This document shows, one piece after another, positions 26,816-35,206 of a DNA stretch of 64,000 bases; position 1 is the stretch's first letter; each line of letters starts with the position of its first letter. This stretch comes from an uncultured Lachnospiraceae bacterium (GTDB lineage Bacteria > Bacillota > Clostridia > Lachnospirales > Lachnospiraceae). Location: NCBI GenBank assembly GCA_947570615.1, contig CANOVJ010000004.1, positions 1 through 64,000 of the forward strand. The letters run 5' to 3'. The position numbers and the translations under genes were made by a program. The notes beneath the pieces were generated by a model that had not been told where the DNA came from, made no database searches, and saw only the letters and a program-made list of their open reading frames with translations.

Positions 26816-28461
26816 TGCGCCGAGGCGCGGTAAACCGTGGGGGTAGCGCCAACCTCCTTGCGGAAAACCATGGAAAAATACTGCACGGTATCAAAGCCCA
26901 CCTGGGCGGCGATTTTCTGTACGGGCAGGCTGGTAGAGAGCAGGAGCGTTTTCGCGTGGCCAAGGCGGGCGTTTTTGATATACTGGGAGAGGGTCTCGCC
27001 CCGCACCTGCTTAAAGAGACGGGAGATGTAGGACTGATTATAATTGAACACCTCCGCCAGGTGGGTTACGCTCAGATCGTCCGCTAAATGGTTTCCGATA
27101 TAGTCGCACATGGTCTGAACCGTGCAGGCGCTGTTCATGTGGAGCGTTTCGTCGGAGAGAGCAAAAATCTCCCCCGCCAGACGCCTTACATAGTCCAGCA
27201 GCGCGCTCCAGTCCTGCGTCTGCATGGAGCGGTAGAGCGGGAACAGGGAAATTTTCTGCTCCAGGGCGTGCTGCATATGCTGTAGATTGATATGATCCAG
27301 AAGCGTGAGGGAGAGCTGCGCGCACAGCTGGGCCTGTCCGGAGGCGTTCATCCCGCTCAGCCGGGGACAGAGAGCGCTTATCTGATCGAGCAGGGCATAA
27401 AAGTCCTCCTCTCTGGCCTGTACCAGCGCCAGAGAAAGCTTCCGGATATACTGGGCAGTCTGCCACTGCACGGCTTCATGGGAATGGGGATTCTGGCTTA
27501 AGAAGTCGTCCCTGACCACTGTGCCGAAGATCGGCGCAAGGCCGATTTCCGTGTTGTGCGTGCGGCAGTATTGCCGCAGGAAATAGTATCCCTGGGAGAT
27601 TTCACGCCAGGGCAGGGGGCGGCTGTAAATAAAAAACAGGATTTTGCCCTCTGCTCCGGCGGCCTGTGCGGTCAGCCCCCGATCCAGTTCAGAGCGCAGA
27701 AGCGTAACGCTTTTTTCCGCCTCGAGGGATTTCTTCAGGGGTTTCGTGATCTGGGTCAGCAAAAGGACATACTCCTCGTTCATATCCAGAAGGGCGAAGC
27801 GAAACCGGGCGTCGAGAGTCGCCTCCAGGTTTTGATAGAGCTGTAACAGAAAAGCGCTGTTGACTGCCTGATGGACAGCGGCCGGGTTTGAGAAGCGTAT
27901 CAGCGTAAGCCCTGCCGGAGTCTCCGGATCCAGCGGCAGAGCGGGGCCGTAGAAATTTAATTTTTCCTCCATGGATGAGAGACTTTCCGATTCAAAAATA
28001 ATATCGTAGAGCATGCCCCGCTGTTCAAAATGACGGATCAGGCGGTTTTTGCGGTTGGCGGCGTCCATTGTCTGCCGCGTCCGCTCCTCCTGTTCGATTT
28101 CAGAGAGCATTCCGGAGATCTTTTTAACGATCTCCCGATCGGCCTCCGTTTTCAGGACATATCGTATATTTTTCTCATTGTTGACCTGGTAGATCAGGTC
28201 GAATTCATCGTAGCCTGTCAGCAGAAGGATTTTGCAGCCGGGGTACATCTCCAGAATCCGGTGGGCGGTCTCTATCCCGTCAGGTCCCGGCATCTTGATG
28301 TCCAGCACGGCCAGATCGATTTTCCACAGGCCCGCCTTTTCCAGAACCTCCACGCCGTTGTTCGCCCGCCAGATCTCCAGGTCGGGAAAATGAACGGCCA
28401 GAAGGTCTTCCACCCAGTCTACCACATGACGCTCGTCGTCAGCCACAATTCCACGATACAT
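26803..28461 (-). CDS. YesN-like response regulator (receiver + AraC)
   Basis: A 552-residue regulator: receiver domain 1-125 with phosphoacceptor D54 (in AVLDIKMPGPDG), a long middle part of unknown fold, and a C-terminal AraC DNA-binding domain (about 450-548: YNQSYISRLFKQVRGETLSQYIKNA, GFDTVQYFSMVFRKEVGATP). AGAAGGAGA precedes the ATG. It is 15 bases behind the YesM-like kinase gene and divergent from a sugar ABC importer, which is its likely target. The last residues overlap the serine hydrolase remnant. Confidence 0.92.
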   Translation of the reverse strand: MYRGIVADDERHVVDWVEDLLAVHFPDLEIWRANNGVEVLEKAGLWKIDLAVLDIKMPGPDGIETAHRILEMYPGCKILLLTGYDEFDLIYQVNNEKNIRYVLKTEADREIVKKISGMLSEIEQEERTRQTMDAANRKNRLIRHFEQRGMLYDIIFESESLSSMEEKLNFYGPALPLDPETPAGLTLIRFSNPAAVHQAVNSAFLLQLYQNLEATLDARFRFALLDMNEEYVLLLTQITKPLKKSLEAEKSVTLLRSELDRGLTAQAAGAEGKILFFIYSRPLPWREISQGYYFLRQYCRTHNTEIGLAPIFGTVVRDDFLSQNPHSHEAVQWQTAQYIRKLSLALVQAREEDFYALLDQISALCPRLSGMNASGQAQLCAQLSLTLLDHINLQHMQHALEQKISLFPLYRSMQTQDWSALLDYVRRLAGEIFALSDETLHMNSACTVQTMCDYIGNHLADDLSVTHLAEVFNYNQSYISRLFKQVRGETLSQYIKNARLGHAKTLLLSTSLPVQKIAAQVGFDTVQYFSMVFRKEVGATPTVYRASAQSGL

Positions 28462-28476
28462 TGACGTTTTCTCCTT

Positions 28477-30213
28477 CTATTTGAAATAAAGCCGCACTGT
28501 GACGCACAGACCGCCAAGATGAGAGCGGCTCAGTGAAAAGCAGTCCCTGGACTGGAAGTAAATTTGCAGCCGCCTGGCAATGTTCAGCATTCCGCTCAGA
28601 CCCGCGGGGATGCTGTCCGCGCCCAGACAATCCAGCCGGCGCTGCAGCTCGGCGAGGCGCTCCTGCGTCAGAGCCTGTCCGTTATCCTCCACCATAATGA
28701 CCAGCTCCTTTTCCGACTTTCTGACATGCCGTACCCGCAGGATCGCGCCGCTGAGCTGCTCCTCCAGACCGTATTTGAAGGCGTTTTCAATCAGAGGCTG
28801 TAAAAACAGCTTCGGCACCTGGTAATTTTCGAATTCCACAGGCAGCGCGTCGAAATCCACCTCGATGCGCCCCGAAAAGCGCACGGCCTGCAAATTGGAG
28901 TAGATCATCGCGTGTTCGTTTTCGTCGGAGAGAAGCACCAGATCGGAATTTTTTCTGGTGATATACCGGAAGTAGGTTCCCAGCTCCTGGGTGATCTGCT
29001 CCGCCTGCTCGATATCTCCGCTGGAGATCACTCTCTGCAGCCAGAAAAAGTTGTTGTATAGAAAGTGCGGGTTGATCTGCGCCTGCAGCTGGCGAAGCTC
29101 CGCCTTTTGCAGGAGAATCTCCTGCTTATAATTCTCTGAGACAAGCTGCTCCAGCTCAGCCGCCATATGGTTAAAGCTGTCGTACAGATAATTGAAATCC
29201 TCCGTTTCCGGCTTCTGGGCCCGGACGCTCAGATCTCCCTGGCGCAGCCTGTCAAAGCTGCTGATCAGGTTTTGCAGGGGGTGATGGATCAGCTTCACGG
29301 ACTGGATAAAGAAGATCACCATCACGAAAACGGAGAGGGATATAAATATCACGATCAGAACCGCAAAAAGGCCGGTGGGACGGGACAGCAGACCGTCCGG
29401 GATCAGCTCAAAATAAGTAAAGCCCAGCACCGGGGAGCGGTAAACATACAGCCAGTATTTCTCAGAGCCGAAGGAGAACCTGGTGAGCGTTCCCGCCTGG
29501 GCCGCTCTGGCCGCCGCCAGGGCTGCATCGCACATCCCGTTATCTGCGATATTTCCCATCCAGAAGCTTTCGTCGTTCAGGTACAGGGAGAAGAGCGACT
29601 CCGAAGGATATTCCAGCGAGGCGCTCAGATACTGGGAGAGCAGATATTCTGACAGCTCCACCTCCAGGATGCAGATGGGGGAGCGCTGGGTATTGGGGAT
29701 GAGAAACACGACCTGCCCGTCCCGCATGACCAGCATGTTCCCGGCCTGAAGCAGTGCGGCGATCCGTTCAAACTCCCCGTCGGTAATCGCCTGGACCCAC
29801 CCTGATGAATTCAGATGGTTGATGTTGCGGCTGCTGAAGCATGTCCCCAGCGGCCGGGAATAGATGCGGGCATTTTCCGCCCAGCTGTGTGTGGTGATAA
29901 TCAGGTTCAGGCTTTCAAAGATCTGCTCGGTGACCTGTACGCGGTCGTATCCGGTCAGGCTATGATCCAGAACGGTGAGATAAAACGTCTTGTCCAGGGA
30001 GATTCCCGCCCTGGCAGCCAGGGCGATATTGATAATCTGCCCGTCGATATTTTCCAGTACATTCCCGCGGCTTTGACGGGCAAGGCTTACATTGGAGGAT
30101 ATGATCCTTTCGTTGGCCGCGTTTAAAAGTATGACGCTCACCGCCATCCATGGAATCACCAGCACGGAAAAGATCAATAGCACTCTTGAAAAAACCGTGT
30201 TCCGAATCTTCAC
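28477..30213 (-). CDS. YesM-like sensor histidine kinase
   Basis: A 578-residue membrane kinase: helix 1 at about residues 8-30, an extracellular dCache-like sensor of about 250 residues, helix 2 at about 282-304, a HAMP domain, then the His_kinase motif QAQINPHFLYN with H383 and a HATPase domain (N box PLIENAFKYGLEEQ). I prefer the GTG at 30213 because GGGGGA lies just upstream; ATG at 30225 adds four residues. Such kinases sense extracellular carbohydrate or the binding protein and pass phosphate to the YesN partner. Confidence 0.92.
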   Translation of the reverse strand: MKIRNTVFSRVLLIFSVLVIPWMAVSVILLNAANERIISSNVSLARQSRGNVLENIDGQIINIALAARAGISLDKTFYLTVLDHSLTGYDRVQVTEQIFESLNLIITTHSWAENARIYSRPLGTCFSSRNINHLNSSGWVQAITDGEFERIAALLQAGNMLVMRDGQVVFLIPNTQRSPICILEVELSEYLLSQYLSASLEYPSESLFSLYLNDESFWMGNIADNGMCDAALAAARAAQAGTLTRFSFGSEKYWLYVYRSPVLGFTYFELIPDGLLSRPTGLFAVLIVIFISLSVFVMVIFFIQSVKLIHHPLQNLISSFDRLRQGDLSVRAQKPETEDFNYLYDSFNHMAAELEQLVSENYKQEILLQKAELRQLQAQINPHFLYNNFFWLQRVISSGDIEQAEQITQELGTYFRYITRKNSDLVLLSDENEHAMIYSNLQAVRFSGRIEVDFDALPVEFENYQVPKLFLQPLIENAFKYGLEEQLSGAILRVRHVRKSEKELVIMVEDNGQALTQERLAELQRRLDCLGADSIPAGLSGMLNIARRLQIYFQSRDCFSLSRSHLGGLCVTVRLYFK

Positions 30214-30325
30214 TGAATCCCCCATTTCCGGGTACCCGGCGCCTTTATCCTCTGAGAATGCGCCGCTCCCTTACAGGAAGCCTCCGCGCCGAAGCTGCGT
30301 ATCCACAGGCCCGCCTGTTTTCTAT

Positions 30326-30354
30326 AAAATACGATAAATTACATAAAAATTCAA
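30326..30354 (-). promoter_or_regulatory. Candidate promoter of the YesM-YesN pair
   Basis: TTGAAT (30349-30354) and TATTTT (30326-30331) on the minus strand are 17 bp apart. Confidence 0.45.
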
Positions 30355-30426
30355 GTGGATGAGGTTGGAAAATAAGCATTTTATACAACCATGTCATCAG
30401 ATTATAAAAATGTCAGATGTTTACAA

Positions 30427-30456
30427 TTGTGGTATGTAAAAAGTTTGTGCTATGAT
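30427..30456 (+). promoter_or_regulatory. Candidate promoter of the sugar ABC importer
   Basis: TTGTGG (30427-30432) and TATGAT (30451-30456) with an 18-bp spacer, 52 bp before the binding-protein start. The weak -35 fits control by the YesN-like activator. Confidence 0.45.
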
Positions 30457-30507
30457 CTTTACAGCAGATTGACCAGGTACTTTTTATTGCAAAGGAGAAG
30501 AAAATTT

Positions 30508-32181
30508 ATGAAAAAACGGTTTTTATCGCTGCTTTTGACAGGAGCGCTGCTTCTTTCCGTCACAGCCTGCGGATCCGGCACAGATAACGCCCCGGCCTCC
30601 CGGACCGGGGAAGAAAGCGCTCAGGAAACACAGTCCGAACCGGAATCAGAGCAGGAGTCTCAGAAGACGGAAGTACAGACCCAGGAGTCGGGCGAACCCA
30701 TCACTCTGACCATTGCCAACGTGGGGAGCAGCCAGCCCTATCCCAACGGGGAGAGCGCCGAGGACAACTGGTGGACCCGTCAGTATAAGGAGCGCTTCAA
30801 CGTGGATGTGAAGACGGAATGGTACACCAACGACGGCGATTCCTATAATACCAAGCTCAACATGGCCATTGTATCCAAATCCATACCGGACGCCTTTACG
30901 GCCACCTCTCTGCGGCAGCTCAAGGAGCTTGTGGACGCAGACCTGCTGATGGATATGACGCCTTATTTTGAGGAGTACGCCTCCGATCTGGTAAAGTCCA
31001 TCGCAAAGCAGGATCCCGACACCTTTAACACGGGATACATCGACGGAAAAATGTACGGCGTGACCCAGATGCACTATGGCTGGAGCAGCAATCCCTATTA
31101 TGTGTGGCTGCGCAACGACTGGATGGAGGAGCAGAACCTGGAGGCTCCGAAGACCATAGACGATCTGGTCAATATCATGACCACATTCAAAAACGCCTAC
31201 GGCGGATGGGGACTGGCGGCGGATAAGAGCCTGTACACCTTCAAGTCGCTGGCCCTTGCGTGGGGAGCTCAGCCCGACATCTGGATCACGAAGGACGACG
31301 GAACCATGGAGCCCGGCGCGATTCAGCCTGAGATGAAGGAGGCGCTGGCCGTATTCGCGCAGTGGTATAAGGACGGCCTGATCGATCCCAATTTCACCAC
31401 CTACGACATGACCGCCATGAACAACGGCATCATCGACGGATCCATCGGCGTTGAGGTATACCAGCAGTGGTGGGGCTACAATCCGGGAGCGGATGTGGTC
31501 AAGCAGAACGGACCGGAGGCGGTTTTCCATCCCTTCGAGCTTCCCACAGCCACCCATGATATTCTCTATCCCATGTCCTACACCAACCGCGGCTACACCG
31601 TTGTGAGCAAGGACTGCGAGCATCCCGAGGCGGTGATCGAGCTGATCAACTTCTATGCGGACGCGTTCTTCAATCCGGATGCGGACGAGGAGGCGAAATT
31701 CCTGCTTACGGACACGGCATACGGCGATTACGCTCACATCACCCCTTTCCGGATCCAGGATACAACCGTGGAGGACCAGAACCTGGAGCAGGTGACTTAC
31801 GCCATCGAGAATAACGATCCCGACTCCATCACTCTGGGCACGGCCTCTCAGAAGTATATCGGCGCCATGAAATGGATCGAGGATCAGGATCCGTCGGGGC
31901 TGGGGGATTATTTCCAGCACGGCGCAGGGGAGTTCGCGGCGTTTCGTCTGGCCGTCAACATCCTGAACGAGAAGCGCTATCAGCTCAACGCCATCTGGGG
32001 GCTGACGCCGGATGAGATGGACACCTACGGCTCCACGCTGGACGATATTCTCACGGAGGGCTTTACCAAGATCATCATCGGCGACGAGGACGTTTCCTAC
32101 TTTGACGAGCTGGTGAGCAACTGGCGCACCGCAGGCGGCGACACGGTGATCGAGGCCGTAAATAAAATGTACGCAGAATAA
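30508..32181 (+). CDS. Extracellular sugar-binding lipoprotein (CUT1 ABC)
   Basis: A 557-residue family 1 solute-binding protein of the LplA type. It has a lipoprotein signal with the lipobox SVTAC (Cys 21), an acidic Glu/Gln/Ser linker to about residue 60, then the two-lobed binding fold (DVKTEWYTNDGDSYNTKLNMAI, YGWSSNPYYVWLRNDWMEE). Its length, longer than common maltose-binding proteins, is usual for LplA proteins that take up complex oligosaccharides. AAAGGAG lies upstream of the ATG. The two permease genes follow. The substrate cannot be read from the sequence. Confidence 0.92.
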   Translation: MKKRFLSLLLTGALLLSVTACGSGTDNAPASRTGEESAQETQSEPESEQESQKTEVQTQESGEPITLTIANVGSSQPYPNGESAEDNWWTRQYKERFNVDVKTEWYTNDGDSYNTKLNMAIVSKSIPDAFTATSLRQLKELVDADLLMDMTPYFEEYASDLVKSIAKQDPDTFNTGYIDGKMYGVTQMHYGWSSNPYYVWLRNDWMEEQNLEAPKTIDDLVNIMTTFKNAYGGWGLAADKSLYTFKSLALAWGAQPDIWITKDDGTMEPGAIQPEMKEALAVFAQWYKDGLIDPNFTTYDMTAMNNGIIDGSIGVEVYQQWWGYNPGADVVKQNGPEAVFHPFELPTATHDILYPMSYTNRGYTVVSKDCEHPEAVIELINFYADAFFNPDADEEAKFLLTDTAYGDYAHITPFRIQDTTVEDQNLEQVTYAIENNDPDSITLGTASQKYIGAMKWIEDQDPSGLGDYFQHGAGEFAAFRLAVNILNEKRYQLNAIWGLTPDEMDTYGSTLDDILTEGFTKIIIGDEDVSYFDELVSNWRTAGGDTVIEAVNKMYAE

Positions 32182-32262
32182 GCTGTCAGAGCGCCGGAGC
32201 GCCTGACCGGAGCCCGGGCGGAAGGTCGAAACCGCGGCCCGGGCTCCTTATGGAGGTAACTT

Positions 32263-33204
32263 ATGAAGTCAAAATCCAACAAAACCGCCCCGGCAGGCGC
32301 GAAATTCACCTGGAAAAAGTTCCGGGATTCCAGGGAGTGGCAGCTCCATCTGATCCTGCTGCCCGCCGTGGTGGTCGTCTTTATTTACAGCTATATCCCG
32401 CTCTACGGTATCGTGATCGCTTTTCAGAAATTTGCTCCCGCCACGGGCTTTTCCTCTCCCTGGACAGGCCTTGCGAATTTTGAATTTCTCTTTCGCCAGC
32501 CGAACTTTGTGCGGACCATAGGAAACACGCTGTATATCGCTGTGTTCAAGCTGGTTCTGACCCAGATCGTCTCCATCGTCTTCGCCCTGATGCTCAATGA
32601 GGTACGATGTTCCGCCTTAAAGCGCTCGGTGCAGACGGTGGCATATATCCCCAATTTCCTCTCATGGGTGGTTTTGTCGGGAATGCTGATCGATATTCTC
32701 GCAACGGACGGGCTTCTGAACCAGATCACAGGATTTTTCGGGGCGGATCCGATTTCCTTTCTGGGGAATCCGAAGGTGTTTCCCTGGACCATGATCATCA
32801 GCGATATCTGGAAGAACTTCGGCTATGGGGCGATCATCTACCTGGCGGCGCTGACCAGCGTGGATCCCGGTCTCTATGAGGCCGCCGCTCTGGACGGGGC
32901 GAACCGCTTTAAGCAGATCTGGCATGTGACCCTGCCGGCCATCGCGCCCACCATTATCCTTATGTCCCTGCTGTCCCTGGGCAGCCTTCTGAACGCGGGA
33001 TTTGAGCAGATCTATAATCTGTACAGCCCCGCCGTCTACCAGACCGGCGATATTATCGACACCTATATGTACCGTCTGGGAATGATCGAGGCCCAGTATT
33101 CCTTCGGCACAGCGGTCGGCCTGTTTAAATCCGTGATCTCCTGTATTCTGATCTCCGTCTCCTACTGGGCTGCGGATAAGTTTGCGGGATACAGGATTCT
33201 CTAG
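32263..33204 (+). CDS. Sugar ABC permease 1 (LplB type)
   Basis: A 313-residue membrane protein with about six helices and the cytoplasmic EAA loop (EAAALDGA, then HVTLPAIAPT) that docks to the ATPase. The first helix (IILLPAVVVVFIYSYIPLYG-type) is typical of LplB/YteP. TGGAGG lies upstream. It pairs with the second permease 12 bases downstream to form the channel for the binding protein upstream. Confidence 0.93.
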   Translation: MKSKSNKTAPAGAKFTWKKFRDSREWQLHLILLPAVVVVFIYSYIPLYGIVIAFQKFAPATGFSSPWTGLANFEFLFRQPNFVRTIGNTLYIAVFKLVLTQIVSIVFALMLNEVRCSALKRSVQTVAYIPNFLSWVVLSGMLIDILATDGLLNQITGFFGADPISFLGNPKVFPWTMIISDIWKNFGYGAIIYLAALTSVDPGLYEAAALDGANRFKQIWHVTLPAIAPTIILMSLLSLGSLLNAGFEQIYNLYSPAVYQTGDIIDTYMYRLGMIEAQYSFGTAVGLFKSVISCILISVSYWAADKFAGYRIL

Positions 33205-33216
33205 GAGGTATAATAC

Positions 33217-34107
33217 ATGATACAGAATAAAACCCTGGGCGGGCGGATTTTCGCCATGGTAAACACGGTTTTGCTGATCCTGATGGGCCTGCTCTGCCTT
33301 CTGCCGGTGCTTCATGTGTTCGCCCTGTCGCTGAGCAGCAGTAACGCCGTCTCGGCGGGAAGCGTCCTGTTCTGGCCGGTGCAGTTTACCTTAAGCTCCT
33401 ATGAGTTTGCCATGAAGGATCCGCAGTTTCTGCGCTCCTTTCTGATTTCGATTGTCCGGGTGGCGCTTGGCGTCTCGGTCAACGTGATCATGACGGTGAT
33501 TACCGCCTACCCTCTTTCCAGAAACGGCAGGCGCCTGCACGGTCGGAATCTCTATATCGGATATTTCTTCCTGACCATGCTGATTGGCGGCGGCATGATT
33601 CCCACCTACCTGGTGGTCGCCAATACAGGTCTTCTGGATTCCATCTGGGCGCTGATTATTCCGGGAGCCCTCCCGGTATATTACATGATTATCATGATGA
33701 ATTTCATGCGGGGGATTCCGCCGGAGCTGGAGGAGTCCGCCATGATCGACGGGGCCGGTCCCCTTCAGATTCTGTTTCGGGTCTGGCTTCCCGTGCTTAA
33801 GCCCTCCGTGGCCACGGTCACACTGTTCTGCATCGTGGGCCACTGGAACGACTGGTTCGGCGGCCTGCTGTATATGAATAAAACCAGCAACTATCCGCTG
33901 CAGACCTACCTGCAGTCTCTGCTGACGAACTTCGACGCGCTGCTGAAGCAGAATTCCCTGAACTATGTGGAGCTGATCAAGCGGATGAATGTGCGCACAG
34001 GCCGGGCGGCGCAGGTGTTTCTGGCGGCGATCCCGCTGCTGGCCATCTATCCCTTTTTGCAGAAATATTTTACAAAGGGCCTGACCCTGGGAAGCGTAAA
34101 GGGCTAG
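33217..34107 (+). CDS. Sugar ABC permease 2 (LplC/YtcP type)
   Basis: A 296-residue partner permease with about six helices; its EAA loop reads EESAMIDGA followed by VWLPVLKPS. AGGAGGT lies upstream. No ATPase gene follows: the next gene is on the other strand. CUT1 importers of this kind usually borrow a shared MsmX/UgpC-type ATPase encoded elsewhere, which is known for LplABC relatives and is assumed here. Confidence 0.93.
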   Translation: MIQNKTLGGRIFAMVNTVLLILMGLLCLLPVLHVFALSLSSSNAVSAGSVLFWPVQFTLSSYEFAMKDPQFLRSFLISIVRVALGVSVNVIMTVITAYPLSRNGRRLHGRNLYIGYFFLTMLIGGGMIPTYLVVANTGLLDSIWALIIPGALPVYYMIIMMNFMRGIPPELEESAMIDGAGPLQILFRVWLPVLKPSVATVTLFCIVGHWNDWFGGLLYMNKTSNYPLQTYLQSLLTNFDALLKQNSLNYVELIKRMNVRTGRAAQVFLAAIPLLAIYPFLQKYFTKGLTLGSVKG

Positions 34108-34120
34108 AGCAATCGGGCAG

Positions 34121-34978
34121 CTACCGGCAGAGCTTCCCGTAGAAGTATTGCTCCTGAAAGGAAATATCCCCCAGGATTTTTTCATCCGGGATATCCTCCC
34201 CGCTCAGGGATACGATCCATTTGTCCTCCACATCGTCAAACCGGTGCCAGACGGCGATCACCTTCCCCTCGAAATGGGTCAGCGGCTCGCCTGCGGGGAG
34301 GAGATATACATCCTGCTGCTCCCCGTCCCCCGCGAACACGCCGTCCACATACCCGTAGTTGACCGGATAGAGAAGCTGCGGGCAGCGGGGATGCCGGGAG
34401 CCTTTCGGTCTGTCAACGGTTCCCCGGACTGTCTTTCCGATGATGTGGCTGTAATCCGGCACGGGAGCATCCATGACACAGAAAAAATAATCCAGGGTCT
34501 GCACCAGCTTTTTCTCCTCATACAATTTTCTGATTTCACAGGCGCTCATCCAGCGGCAGTCGGCCACCTCGTCGGTGGTGGCGGCGTTTAAATCCGGCTC
34601 TCCGTCCCAGGAAAAAAGCCACACGTCCATAATATCGTTGAATGCCTTACCCTCGTAACCAAGTCCGCTTCCACGTATCTTTGTGAAGAGAATATGGCCG
34701 TCCCGGGGATCCAGATCAAGGCCAACCTCCTCCTTTACCTCCCGGAGGGCTCCCTCGAGACTGCTCTCCCCCCTGGTCACCGCGCCGCCCACGCATTCCC
34801 ACATCAGCGCGAAGGTGGGTCTGCTCGCGCTGCGCCGGGAAATCAGGTATTCTCCCCTGGAGTTACGGATCCAGACATGCACGGTCAGGTGGTAGAGACC
34901 GTCCGGGAACTGTTCTCCCCGGATGCATTCCAGGCCGGATTTCTCCCGGTATCTGGTGTATAAATCCCATTTTTCCAT
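34121..34978 (-). CDS. NUDIX hydrolase fused to a pyrophosphatase-like domain
   Basis: A 285-residue two-domain protein. The N-terminal part (about 1-170) is a NUDIX hydrolase with a perfect NUDIX box at residues 65-87 (G65, E71, R79-E80, E83-E84, G86). The C-terminal part (about 175-285) matches the short Clostridia proteins annotated as inorganic pyrophosphatase: GKTVRGTVDRPKGSRHP, YPVNYGYVDG, DGEQQDVYLL, KVIAVWHRFDD, EDKWIVS. The combination suggests cleavage of a nucleoside-diphosphate-linked molecule and of the resulting pyrophosphate or a similar product; this is inferred. It is convergent with the sugar permease genes and has its own promoter. Confidence 0.82.
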   Translation of the reverse strand: MEKWDLYTRYREKSGLECIRGEQFPDGLYHLTVHVWIRNSRGEYLISRRSASRPTFALMWECVGGAVTRGESSLEGALREVKEEVGLDLDPRDGHILFTKIRGSGLGYEGKAFNDIMDVWLFSWDGEPDLNAATTDEVADCRWMSACEIRKLYEEKKLVQTLDYFFCVMDAPVPDYSHIIGKTVRGTVDRPKGSRHPRCPQLLYPVNYGYVDGVFAGDGEQQDVYLLPAGEPLTHFEGKVIAVWHRFDDVEDKWIVSLSGEDIPDEKILGDISFQEQYFYGKLCR

Positions 34979-35026
34979 AGCTGCCTCCCTCTGCGTTCCA
35001 TCAGTCTGCTGTTGCTTTACCCCAAT

Positions 35027-35055
35027 ATCATAACACAGGTTGTGTCAAAGGTCAG
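35027..35055 (-). promoter_or_regulatory. Candidate promoter of the NUDIX fusion gene
   Basis: CTGACC (35050-35055) and TATGAT (35027-35032) on the minus strand are 17 bp apart, about 50 bp before the start codon. Confidence 0.4.
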
Positions 35056-35206
35056 CAGGTAAGGGGCGGAAAAAAGCCCTACGTATAGAAAGTAGTGTAA
35101 GATATTTACTGAAAAACCATTTTTTCCTGGACTAAAAGTCCAATGACTTTCCGGCGCAGAAAGGGTAAGCTGTAAGTAGCTGTAAAAATATGGAAGGAGG
35201 CAGAGA

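Noticed and set aside
26641..26820. Intact 136-residue gene at 26677-27087
   Set aside because: Its first 50 residues match the middle of a serine hydrolase and the rest is antisense to the YesN AraC domain; it is a decayed fragment.
32182..32262. Terminator between binding protein and permease genes
   Set aside because: GGAGCCCGGG and CCCGGGCTCC form a strong hairpin with only TTATGG after it; it more likely sets lower permease expression by RNA stability than termination, so it is not listed as a terminator.
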